Below, one piece after another: positions 1 through 5,408 of a stretch of DNA of 5,408 nt (position 1 is the first letter of the stretch; each line of letters starts with the position of its first letter). The position numbers were made by a program, and so were the translations under genes. Below the pieces are notes generated by a model. It worked only from the letters and a program-made list of their open reading frames with translations. It made no database searches and was not told the DNA's origin. The stretch spans positions 1 to 5,408 of the forward strand of contig JAPKMV010000287.1 of NCBI GenBank assembly GCA_026645635.1, written 5' to 3'. The DNA is from Caldilineaceae bacterium. GTDB taxonomy: Bacteria > Chloroflexota > Anaerolineae > Caldilineales > Caldilineaceae.

Positions 1-1083
1 CATCACCACGGTCTTATCGCGCACCGCGGGCTGTGTCTCCAGCGCGTCGAGCACGGAACCCAGGTGCTCGTCCACTACCTTTTGCAGATAGGCATAGAAG
101 TTGACATAGCGGCGGCGCTCGAAATCGGTGAGCAGCGGGCCGAGGCCGACGTTGAGGAACAGTTGGGTTTGCTGGTGCGCCGTCGGCTTGAAATTGTTGG
201 CCAGATCCTCGGCGATTGTCGGCGGCAGTTCGATGCCTTGCTCGAAACAATCCGGCGCGTAAGGCGCATAGTTGGTGCAGCCGCCTTCCTCCTCCTCATC
301 CCAGGTACGCGGATAGGCGAGCACGTCGTGGGGGTTGACCAGGGAGACGATCAGCGCCCAGGGCTGCGTGCTGGCGGCGGCCTCGCTGGTCAGGAAGTCG
401 ACCGCCTGCTGCGTGTAGACGGCATCCCAGGCCGTGCAGCCGCCGCCAAAGCCCGCGGGGTCCGAGTTTTCCCCGGCCTCCGGCGGCACCCAGCCGTTGA
501 AGCCGTAGTTGGCCAGGTCCTCCGGCGTCGGGTCGCCCATGTCCGCGCCGCGGCTGATGTGCCACTTGCCGCGGTATTGCACATTGTAGCCGGCGCTGGC
601 CAGCATCTTGCCCATGTTCTGGATGTCGAGCGGCAGATTGGGTTCCAGCGCCGCGTGGGTGCCGCCAAAGGTGAGCGTGAAGACCACGCCGTGGGTGGCG
701 GGGTAGAGGCCGGTGAACAGGGTGGCGCGACTCGGCGAGCACATGCCGGCGTTGCAACAGGCCTGGGTGAAGGTCAGGCCGTGGGCTGCCAGCCGCTGGC
801 GATTGGGCAGGTTGGCCGCGCCCCACCCTGCGGGCCAATGCTGCGGCGCGCGCTCCTGGTCGGCAATCAGAATGAGGATGTTGGGCTTGGTGGGCAGCGC
901 GCGGGCGGCGGCGGGGCTGCCGGTGGTGGGCTGCTGGGCAGCGGCAGCGGTGACCGGCCGCGTCGCACCCGCGGCGAGCAGCGCACCGGCCCCCTGCAAG
1001 AAGCCGCGGCGGCTGACGCTGGCGGTGCGCGCAGCGTCACTTTCTCGCGCCGAGGTGCTCGGCTGGGTGATTTCTTGCGGCAT
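1..1083 (-). CDS. Tat-exported sulfatase (arylsulfatase-type), C-terminus beyond window
   Basis: Sulfatase of the alkaline-phosphatase superfamily (Pfam Sulfatase, PF00884), expected to hydrolyse sulfate esters outside the cytoplasm. I translated 361 codons from the ATG at 1083; the frame is still open at base 1, so the C-terminal part is missing. Residues 24-29 read SRRGFL, a twin-arginine motif, followed by an Ala/Gly/Leu-rich stretch to about residue 49 with AxA-type cleavage options. The mature domain starts with NILILIADQ (68-76), where D75 is the expected metal ligand. C115-S-P-S-R119 is the formylglycine signature (CxPxR), continuing into TGLYPATHG. GKWH (172-175) and NPHD (250-253) match the conserved Lys/His and second His of the active site. 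The start is set by a strong Shine-Dalgarno 5 bases upstream, and the Tat signal begins soon after it. The Cys-type core means a formylglycine-generating enzyme or anSME elsewhere in the genome is needed. The substrate cannot be told from sequence; choline, aryl or carbohydrate sulfates are all possible. The gene lies 187 bases downstream of the acylase gene on the same strand. Confidence 0.93.
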   Translation of the reverse strand, partial: MPQEITQPSTSARESDAARTASVSRRGFLQGAGALLAAGATRPVTAAAAQQPTTGSPAAARALPTKPNILILIADQERAPQHWPAGWGAANLPNRQRLAAHGLTFTQACCNAGMCSPSRATLFTGLYPATHGVVFTLTFGGTHAALEPNLPLDIQNMGKMLASAGYNVQYRGKWHISRGADMGDPTPEDLANYGFNGWVPPEAGENSDPAGFGGGCTAWDAVYTQQAVDFLTSEAAASTQPWALIVSLVNPHDVLAYPRTWDEEEEGGCTNYAPYAPDCFEQGIELPPTIAEDLANNFKPTAHQQTQLFLNVGLGPLLTDFERRRYVNFYAYLQKVVDEHLGSVLDALETQPAVRDKTVVM

Positions 1084-1088
1084 ATCTT

Positions 1089-1094
1089 CTCCTT
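1089..1094 (-). promoter_or_regulatory. Ribosome binding site of the sulfatase gene
   Basis: Minus-strand AAGGAG lies 5 bases before the ATG at 1083. It fixes that ATG as the start: no other in-frame ATG occurs before residue 114, and the Tat motif sits 24 residues in. Confidence 0.8.
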
Positions 1095-1114
1095 CTGGAA
1101 CTGCTCTGGCATCA

Positions 1115-1141
1115 TCCACGGACTTCACAGATCCCGCAGAG
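1115..1141 (-). repeat. Triplicated 9-base micro-repeat in the sulfatase leader
   Basis: On the minus strand three consecutive 9-base units read CTCTGCGGG, ATCTGTGAA and GTCCGTGGA, followed by TGA. They share a degenerate core close to aTCYGYGgA. The units lie between the acylase and sulfatase genes, 32 bases or more upstream of the sulfatase start. A related triple repeat (units ATCCGCGTC and similar) lies at 3780-3806 on the other strand. Function is unknown. From memory, similar strings are scattered through the intergenic DNA of many environmental bacteria; I could not verify this here. Confidence 0.5.
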
Positions 1142-1167
1142 GCTGTCTGTTTCGATCTTCCGAGGTA

Positions 1168-1189
1168 GGCGCCATCTCTTACCGGCGCC
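1168..1189. other. Small GGCGCC hairpin in the acylase-sulfatase gap
   Basis: GGCGCC at 1168-1173 and again at 1184-1189 can pair as a 6-bp all-GC stem with a 10-base loop. No run of T follows on either strand, so it is not a standard intrinsic terminator. It could slow or protect the transcript between the acylase and sulfatase genes, or be chance in GC-rich DNA. Confidence 0.3.
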
Positions 1190-1213
1190 GACACCGATGA
1201 AAATCTTGTGCGA

Positions 1214-1237
1214 CTTGGCGTCTCTGCGCCTTTGCGT
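1214..1237 (+). repeat. Triplicated 8-base micro-repeat downstream of the acylase gene
   Basis: Three exact-length units, CTTGGCGT, CTCTGCGC and CTTTGCGT, follow one another and end in GAG; the consensus is CTYTGCGY. The array sits 34 bases past the acylase stop codon. The 9-mer CTCTGCGCC inside it (1222-1230) recurs exactly at 3770-3778 in the other gap, next to the second triple repeat. It codes for nothing recognisable. It looks like a member of a dispersed intergenic repeat family rather than a gene relic. Confidence 0.55.
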
Positions 1238-1270
1238 GAGCCATTGAGAGGACGCCTGGCTGCTTGTCGT

Positions 1271-3658
1271 CTACTGCTGCAACTCCAACCGCAGCACATC
1301 CCCTTCCACATGCTCCCGGCCGAAGGTCATTGGCACATACTCGACGTCACGGTGCGGGCGGATCAGGTCGTCGTAGTGGGTGCTCAATACGTTGCCCGAC
1401 TGCCCCGTGGTGATCACGAAACGGCTGTTGTTCAGGTCGGCCAGGTCGATGATGTGGCGGTAGCCCGGCGCGTGGGTCTGGATGTACGGCTCCGCCAGCC
1501 GCACCGGCGCCACGTTCACCGTGTAGCGGTCGCCGCCGTTGGCAATCGTGCGGTGGAACAGGCCCTTCAGATAGCTCACCTGGCTGAAAGGGTTGTGCGG
1601 ATACTGGGTGATGTGCAGTTTTTCCCAGCGCCAGTCGTTCATGTTGCCGCCTAGCCGCTCCGTCAGATCATCCAGCGCCGCGTCCAGTGCGTGTAGCGCC
1701 GTCTCATCACACGTTTCAGCGGGTATGGAAAGCACATTGTCGCACCAGACCACGGCCAGCGTCTCGTCGGCCAGCACGTTCTCCAGGAAGAGGGGATTGG
1801 CGCGGGTTGACATCTCCTCAAAAAGCCGAGTGCGCAGATCATCCTCGAACATGGCGCGCTCCAGGTGCATCATCCACGCCTGGTAGATGGCCGCCGGCAC
1901 GCTGGCCAACGCCATCTCGCCGTCCCACGCCTTGAGCAAATCGATGGCCTGCTGCTGGCGTTCGTCGGCGCCGGTGAGACCGGTCAGGAAAGGCAGCAAC
2001 TGGCGCGTCTGTGTGCTGACGCGGTCGCCCTGGATGGCGGCGTTGTCGTCGACGGAAATCTTCTCGGCGCCGGCGCTCATCTGCTCGATCAGTTCGACGA
2101 TGCGCTCGGCGCGGAAGGGCGGCGCCCAGTCGTTGCTCAGCAGGTGTGGATACTCTTCGCCGACGACCCGGTTGTTGGCCGTGGCCACATAGCCTGCCGC
2201 CGGGTTGAAGGTCATCGGCAGTTCCTCGAAGGGGATGTACCCCTGCCATTCGTATTCGCTGGTCCAGCCGGGGACGGGCGTCATGCCGTCATGCCCATCG
2301 ACACGGATCGGGATGCGACCGGGGGCGATGTAGCCGATGTTGCCGGCGCGGTCGGCATAGACGAAGTTCTGGCTGGGCGTGACAAAGAGCCGCTGCGCGT
2401 CCAGAAACTCCTCCCAGTCGGCGGCGTAATTGAGACCCAGGAAGGCGTCCATCGTCGTGTCGCCCGGCTCCAACGCAGTCCAGCGCAGCGCCAGCGGTGT
2501 ACCGGTGTCGCTCACGTCGCTGATCAGCGGGCCGTGGCGTGTGCTGCGCGCGGCCCAGCGCAGCGGCTCATCCTCGCCTTTGACGGTGATCAACTCTTCG
2601 ACAATCGCCATGTCCTGCCACTGGCCATCCACTTCGTACTGGTTCGGGTTGGCCGGGTTGATGCGCTCCACGTAGAGGTCCTGCACGTCCGGCCCGACGT
2701 TGGTGACGCCCCACGCAACCTCCTCGTTGTGGCCGATCACGATGGCCGGCAGACCGGGGAAGGTGGCGCCGATGGAGTGGATCGTGTCCCCCTGGATTTC
2801 GGCCAGATACCAGATCGCCGGGATCGAGGTCGCCAGGTGCGGGTCGTCGGCCAGGATGGGGCTGCCGCTCTCCGTGCGTTCGCCGCCAATCACCCAGTTG
2901 TTGCTGCCCGACTCGCGCCCGCCGCGGGCGAATTGCCGTTCCAGCAGCCTGTCGATGGCAAAGATGGCGTCGGCAGCGCCCGGCGCGATCACCAGATCGC
3001 TGGCCGCCAGGATGTTCACACCGTCGGCGGGGTAGGGGGGCAGCAGTTGCGCAGTGCGCTCCGGGCCGACCGCCTGCACCAACTGCTGGCGCAGCAGTTC
3101 CAGGTCATAGTCGCCGCCCAGATCCCACGACATCATCTTCTCCCAGACCAGCGAGTCGTAGGGCTGCCACGGCGCCGGCTCGAACCCCAGCAGCAAGAAC
3201 TCCGGCGGGAGCGTGTGACCCTCGGCCAGCCAGGCGTTGACGCCGGCGGCATAGGCCGTCAGCGCGGTCTGGCTGCGCTCGCTCAGCGCGGCGTAGTCGG
3301 TCGCCACGGTGCGGTAGTAGCCCATCGTGCGCTGGAACTTGTCGACGCTCAGCGTGGCCTCGCCGAGGATTTCGCTCAGCCTGCCCGCGCCGATGCGCCG
3401 GTTCATCTCCATCTGCCAGAGGCGATCCTGGGCATGGACATAGCCCAGGCCAAAGAAGGCGTCATGGTCGGTGCTGCCAAAGATGTGCGGCACGCCCCAG
3501 TGGTCGCGCACGATCTCCACGCTGCCGTCCAAACCGGCAACGCGCACCGTGCCCGAGGTCAGCGGCAGGCTGGTGCGGAGCCAAAAGTAGCCGCCCAGTG
3601 GAATCACGATCAGCAAGGCCAGGATGACCAACAGGACGATGCCCACGATGCGACGCAT
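1271..3658 (-). CDS. Penicillin acylase family Ntn hydrolase (peptidase family S45), membrane-anchored
   Basis: Complete 795-residue precursor of the penicillin amidase family (PF01804), the usual length. These enzymes cut themselves into alpha and beta chains and hydrolyse N-acyl amide bonds. Residues 4-27 form one hydrophobic segment after MRR, so it is exported and probably stays tethered. The alpha region has the family blocks RDHWGVPHIF (51-60), GYVHAQDRLWQMEMNRR (72-88) and GAGRLSE (90-96). The cleavage site is G251-S252 in SGSNNW; S252 becomes the N-terminal nucleophile of a 544-residue beta chain. H274 (DDPH) and N495 (TANNR) fall at beta positions 23 and 244, matching as I recall the His and oxyanion Asn of cephalosporin acylases. 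GGDRYTVN (708-715) is the usual late family block. Only two cysteines are seen, C639 and C650, a possible disulfide. The start is supported by a Shine-Dalgarno and a promoter. The substrate is unknown; beta-lactam side chains, acyl-homoserine lactones and other N-acyl amides all occur in this family. Confidence 0.95.
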   Translation of the reverse strand: MRRIVGIVLLVILALLIVIPLGGYFWLRTSLPLTSGTVRVAGLDGSVEIVRDHWGVPHIFGSTDHDAFFGLGYVHAQDRLWQMEMNRRIGAGRLSEILGEATLSVDKFQRTMGYYRTVATDYAALSERSQTALTAYAAGVNAWLAEGHTLPPEFLLLGFEPAPWQPYDSLVWEKMMSWDLGGDYDLELLRQQLVQAVGPERTAQLLPPYPADGVNILAASDLVIAPGAADAIFAIDRLLERQFARGGRESGSNNWVIGGERTESGSPILADDPHLATSIPAIWYLAEIQGDTIHSIGATFPGLPAIVIGHNEEVAWGVTNVGPDVQDLYVERINPANPNQYEVDGQWQDMAIVEELITVKGEDEPLRWAARSTRHGPLISDVSDTGTPLALRWTALEPGDTTMDAFLGLNYAADWEEFLDAQRLFVTPSQNFVYADRAGNIGYIAPGRIPIRVDGHDGMTPVPGWTSEYEWQGYIPFEELPMTFNPAAGYVATANNRVVGEEYPHLLSNDWAPPFRAERIVELIEQMSAGAEKISVDDNAAIQGDRVSTQTRQLLPFLTGLTGADERQQQAIDLLKAWDGEMALASVPAAIYQAWMMHLERAMFEDDLRTRLFEEMSTRANPLFLENVLADETLAVVWCDNVLSIPAETCDETALHALDAALDDLTERLGGNMNDWRWEKLHITQYPHNPFSQVSYLKGLFHRTIANGGDRYTVNVAPVRLAEPYIQTHAPGYRHIIDLADLNNSRFVITTGQSGNVLSTHYDDLIRPHRDVEYVPMTFGREHVEGDVLRLELQQ

Positions 3659-3667
3659 GGCGCGTTT

Positions 3668-3673
3668 CTCCTT
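3668..3673 (-). promoter_or_regulatory. Ribosome binding site of the acylase gene
   Basis: Minus-strand AAGGAG lies 9 bases before the ATG at 3658. This supports that start, which places the hydrophobic anchor right at the N-terminus. Confidence 0.75.
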
Positions 3674-3712
3674 GAAATGGATGAGCGATGAATGAAAGGC
3701 TGTGCAGGCGGG

Positions 3713-3743
3713 AGTATAGCACAGGCGACGCGTTGGGGTTCAA
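3713..3743 (-). promoter_or_regulatory. Predicted extended -10 promoter of the acylase gene
   Basis: On the minus strand TGC-TATACT (3721 down to 3713) is an extended -10 element with one mismatch to TATAAT. TTGAAC at 3743-3738 is a fair -35, but the spacer is 19 bases, longer than ideal; the TGn extension could compensate. Transcription would begin near 3706, giving a leader of roughly 50 bases before the ATG. This suggests the acylase is transcribed separately from the upstream glycosyltransferase gene. The call is by consensus match only and assumes a housekeeping sigma-70-like factor. Confidence 0.55.
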
Positions 3744-3763
3744 CTGCCCACAGGCATGGGCAG
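3744..3763. promoter_or_regulatory. Perfect 7-bp inverted repeat abutting the -35 region (candidate operator)
   Basis: CTGCCCA (3744-3750) and TGGGCAG (3757-3763) are perfect inverse complements around a 6-base spacer. The dyad begins exactly where the predicted -35 hexamer ends, a place where regulators often bind. As RNA from the glycosyltransferase side it could also fold as a hairpin, but only two T follow on the minus strand, so a terminator role is less likely. No regulator gene is visible nearby. Confidence 0.4.
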
Positions 3764-3779
3764 CGGTAGCTCTGCGCCA

Positions 3780-3806
3780 ATCCGCCTGATCCGCGTCATC
3801 CGCGTT
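3780..3806 (+). repeat. Triplicated 9-base micro-repeat between glycosyltransferase and acylase genes
   Basis: Three consecutive 9-base units on the plus strand read ATCCGCCTG, ATCCGCGTC and ATCCGCGTT. CTCTGCGCC, shared exactly with the repeat near 1222, lies just before them at 3770-3778. The array sits between the stop of the glycosyltransferase gene and the acylase promoter. It resembles the array at 1115-1141 in unit length and core. No coding function is seen. Confidence 0.55.
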
Positions 3807-3819
3807 CTATTTCAACTGA

Positions 3820-3844
3820 CTGAACGTTTACCAGCAGCGTTCAG
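3820..3844 (-). terminator. Weak hairpin at the end of the glycosyltransferase gene
   Basis: CTGAACG (3820-3826) and CGTTCAG (3838-3844) form a perfect 7-bp stem with an 11-base loop, overlapping the TGA stop codon of the glycosyltransferase gene. On the minus strand it is followed by TCAGTTGAAATAG, with no U-tract. It may help end the transcript or shield its 3' end, but it is not a typical intrinsic terminator. Confidence 0.3.
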
Positions 3845-5408
3845 GGTGACAGTGTGTAGCGCCGCACCTGCACCCCGGCGAAGTCGCGCTGTTCCGCCAG
3901 CGTTGCATGGGCGTCGAGCCACTGCACCATCAGCCCGCGCTGATCCCACATCGCCACTTCACTGAGCATGACCCAGACCTCGCCGCTGTCTGCAGTCATC
4001 TGTGTCATGGCCGCATCGACCGCGGCTGCCGCTACGGCGTCCGCTTCACCGTAGTTCGTGTACGGCCCGCCCGCCCACCGGCCCAGCCGTGCATCGCTGT
4101 CGAGGAAAGGCGCCGGCCCAAAGTCGCTGGTGTAATAGCGATAGCTCCACTCCTGGTGCGGAATCTGGAGGATGAGGAGGTCGGCGGGGTCGCGCGCAGC
4201 GTGGATGTACTGCACCGCGCCGCGCAGGTCATATTTGATGGTGGCCGTCTGCTGCTGCCAGTTGATGCCGCCCCAGACCGCAGCAAAATAGACGAGCAGA
4301 AGCGCGGCGAACCAGGGCGCCAGCCGGCCGCTGCTCATCAGCAGCACCTGCACCCCCAGCGCGACGAAAAGCAGCGCGGCCGGCCCGATCCAGATCACAT
4401 AGCGCTCGGTGAAGACAGGCTGGCGCAGGCTCATGAGCAGGATGCCCGCCACCGGGACCAGCAGCCATGTCAGCAGCAGCACATAGCGTCGCCCGGGCGC
4501 CAACGGCTGCGCGTCGCCGCTGCGGCGGTCGCCGATGGCGCTCACCCCCAGCAGCAGACCGGCGATGAAGAGAAAGAAAAGCGGCGCCAGCCAGAGCAGG
4601 TCCGTGGCCGGGATGAAGCTGCGGCTGTGGTAGAGCACCAGCCCGCGCAGCGCATCGGCCACCGGCGTGTAGGCGAAACCGGTCAGCTTTTCCGGTTGCG
4701 TCAACATCTCCCAATGCCAGAACGCCATCGGCAGGTACGGGAGGGTCAGCCCGGCCAGCGCCAGCGCATAGCCGCGCCACTGCCGTCGGCTGGCCGGCCA
4801 GGCGATGAGAAACCAGAGCAGATGCACAGGCAGCAGCAGCACCATCAGCAGGTGGATATAGATCGCCGCGGTGACGGTGAGCCAGTAGCCCAGCCAGTAA
4901 CCCCAACCGCCGCGCAACACGCCGCGCAGCCAGCACCACGTCGCCAGCAGCGCCAGGAAGGTGACGGCCGCGTACATCTTGCCTTCCTGACCATACCAGA
5001 CCATGTAGGGGCTGATCGCCAGCAGCGCCGCTGCGACTAGATCGCTCCCAAGGTGGAATTCCCGGGTTCTTGGAGTATCCGGGAATGTCGCCCTGGACTC
5101 CCCACTCAGAAACCGGTCCGGCGCCAATTGCCGCGCCACCTGCCAGAGCAGCGGCACGCTGGCGGTCCCCAGGAAAACGGAAAGATAGCGCAGGGCAAAT
5201 TCGCTGGTTCCCACCAACGAGAACCACGGGCGCAGCAGCAGAAAGTAGAGCGGCCCGTTCTGCGCCGACGCGGTGAACATGGCCAGCGTATCGCCCAGGT
5301 TGCGCACGGCGAAGTAAATGGCGTCAACCTCGTCGCGCCAGAGGCTCTGGCGATCCAGGCCGATGACGCGCAGGCCATAGGCAAGCAACACCAGCGCCAG
5401 CAGCAGCC
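3841..5408 (-). CDS. GT39-type (ArnT/PMT-like) integral membrane glycosyltransferase, N-terminus beyond window
   Basis: Membrane glycosyltransferase of the GT39 / PMT_2 type, which transfers a sugar from a polyprenyl-phosphate donor at the outer face of the membrane. A GTG at 5391 could open the frame, but the frame runs on upstream as Leu/Ala codons that complete the first membrane helix, so the true start is probably outside. Numbering from that GTG (516 residues): SLWRDE (16-21) is the loop motif whose acidic pair is catalytic or metal-binding in this family; NGPLYFLLLRPWFSLVGTSEFALRYLS (45-71, in pieces) and SPYMVWYGQEGKMY (127-140) are the next two family blocks. About ten or eleven hydrophobic segments run to about residue 375, including RYVIWIGPAALLF (330-342). 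A soluble tail of about 130 residues follows, containing DLRGAVQYI. Residues about 97-115 look like an insertion encoded by a palindromic DNA element. Acceptor and donor are unknown; lipid A, protein or cell-surface glycan are all possible. It ends 182 bases before the acylase gene. Confidence 0.85.
   Translation of the reverse strand, partial: LLLALVLLAYGLRVIGLDRQSLWRDEVDAIYFAVRNLGDTLAMFTASAQNGPLYFLLLRPWFSLVGTSEFALRYLSVFLGTASVPLLWQVARQLAPDRFLSGESRATFPDTPRTREFHLGSDLVAAALLAISPYMVWYGQEGKMYAAVTFLALLATWCWLRGVLRGGWGYWLGYWLTVTAAIYIHLLMVLLLPVHLLWFLIAWPASRRQWRGYALALAGLTLPYLPMAFWHWEMLTQPEKLTGFAYTPVADALRGLVLYHSRSFIPATDLLWLAPLFFLFIAGLLLGVSAIGDRRSGDAQPLAPGRRYVLLLTWLLVPVAGILLMSLRQPVFTERYVIWIGPAALLFVALGVQVLLMSSGRLAPWFAALLLVYFAAVWGGINWQQQTATIKYDLRGAVQYIHAARDPADLLILQIPHQEWSYRYYTSDFGPAPFLDSDARLGRWAGGPYTNYGEADAVAAAAVDAAMTQMTADSGEVWVMLSEVAMWDQRGLMVQWLDAHATLAEQRDFAGVQVRRYTLSP
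5045..5086 (-). repeat. Palindromic element inside the glycosyltransferase gene
   Basis: ATTCCCGG (5058-5065) and CCGGGAAT (5079-5086) form a perfect 8-bp stem, extendable by two positions on the plus strand with a G-T pair. A second, overlapping pairing joins CTCCCAAG (5045-5052) to CTTGGAG (5069-5075) with one bulged base; the two folds exclude each other. GAATTC and CCCGGG palindromes lie in the middle. The DNA is translated as part of residues about 102-116 (FPDTPRTREFHLG) of the glycosyltransferase. Such dense dyad symmetry in a coding region, at a loop that is normally short, suggests an inserted palindromic repeat that kept the frame. No second copy occurs in this window, so mobility is inferred. 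Confidence 0.55.

Noticed and set aside
64..1200. 378-codon open frame on the plus strand
   Set aside because: Antisense to the sulfatase gene, low-complexity Arg/Gly/Ala/Val composition and no domain. The opposite strand encodes a textbook sulfatase with all motifs in place.
1170..1211. Possible sulfatase promoter (TTTTCA, 16-base spacer, TAAGAG on the minus strand)
   Set aside because: The -10 match is poor and there is no TGn extension. It is not distinguishable from chance.
1115..1237. Micro-repeats as a degenerate CRISPR array
   Set aside because: The units are only 8-9 bases and directly adjacent, with no spacers and no cas genes nearby.
1865..3691. 608-codon open frame on the plus strand
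   Set aside because: It lies wholly antisense to the acylase gene, whose family identity is clear. The translation is rich in Arg, Gly, Val, His and Gln with no recognisable domain, as expected for the complement of GC-rich codons.
3907..5040. 377-codon open frame on the plus strand
   Set aside because: Antisense to the membrane glycosyltransferase; rich in Gln/Arg/His/Pro, which is the expected complement of Leu/Ala/Trp codons in membrane helices.
4229..5227. 332-codon minus-strand frame overlapping the glycosyltransferase gene
   Set aside because: It is an out-of-frame reading of the same DNA with Arg/Ala/Gly-rich composition; the membrane-protein frame carries the family motifs.
5389..5391. 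GTG as the true start of the glycosyltransferase
   Set aside because: No Shine-Dalgarno is visible upstream. The frame continues with Leu/Ala codons that belong to the first membrane helix, so the gene most likely starts beyond the window.
1271..5408. A single operon or pathway joining glycosyltransferase, acylase and sulfatase
   Set aside because: The genes share a strand, but the gaps are 180-odd bases, a separate acylase promoter is predicted, and no known pathway combines these three functions.

Overview
The window is GC-rich (roughly 60 % or more by eye) and carries three long protein genes, all on the minus strand. Reading with transcription, from high to low coordinates, they are: a polytopic membrane glycosyltransferase of the GT39/ArnT-PMT type (3841 to beyond 5408, N-terminus cut by the window), a complete penicillin-acylase-family Ntn hydrolase (1271-3658), and a Tat-exported formylglycine-type sulfatase (1083 down to base 1, C-terminus cut). 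The gene families and the style of the non-coding DNA suggest a free-living GC-rich bacterium, perhaps Chloroflexota. That placement is a weak inference; no rRNA, tRNA or other phylogenetic marker is present.

The two gaps are short (182 and 187 bases) and differ in content. The gap upstream of the acylase gene has a good extended -10 promoter, a perfect 7-bp dyad immediately upstream of its -35 region, a strong ribosome binding site, and a short triplicated 9-base repeat. The gap between acylase and sulfatase has two more triplicated repeats (8- and 9-base periods), a small GGCGCC hairpin and a strong ribosome binding site for the sulfatase, but no convincing promoter. The acylase therefore probably starts its own transcript. 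The sulfatase may be read through from it or have a promoter I cannot recognise.

All three products act at or outside the cytoplasmic membrane: a lipid-linked-sugar-dependent transferase, a membrane-anchored amide hydrolase and a Tat-secreted sulfatase. Nothing in the sequence ties them into one pathway, so I read this as an ordinary accessory or housekeeping stretch rather than a defined system.

The most unusual feature is a palindromic element (about 5045-5086) lying in frame inside the glycosyltransferase gene. It seems to add about 18 residues to a loop that is usually only a few residues long, and it looks like a mobile palindromic repeat tolerated within a coding sequence. The three triplicated micro-repeats in the gaps are the second thing to follow up. 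Several very long plus-strand open frames (up to 608 codons) are antisense shadows of the real genes.
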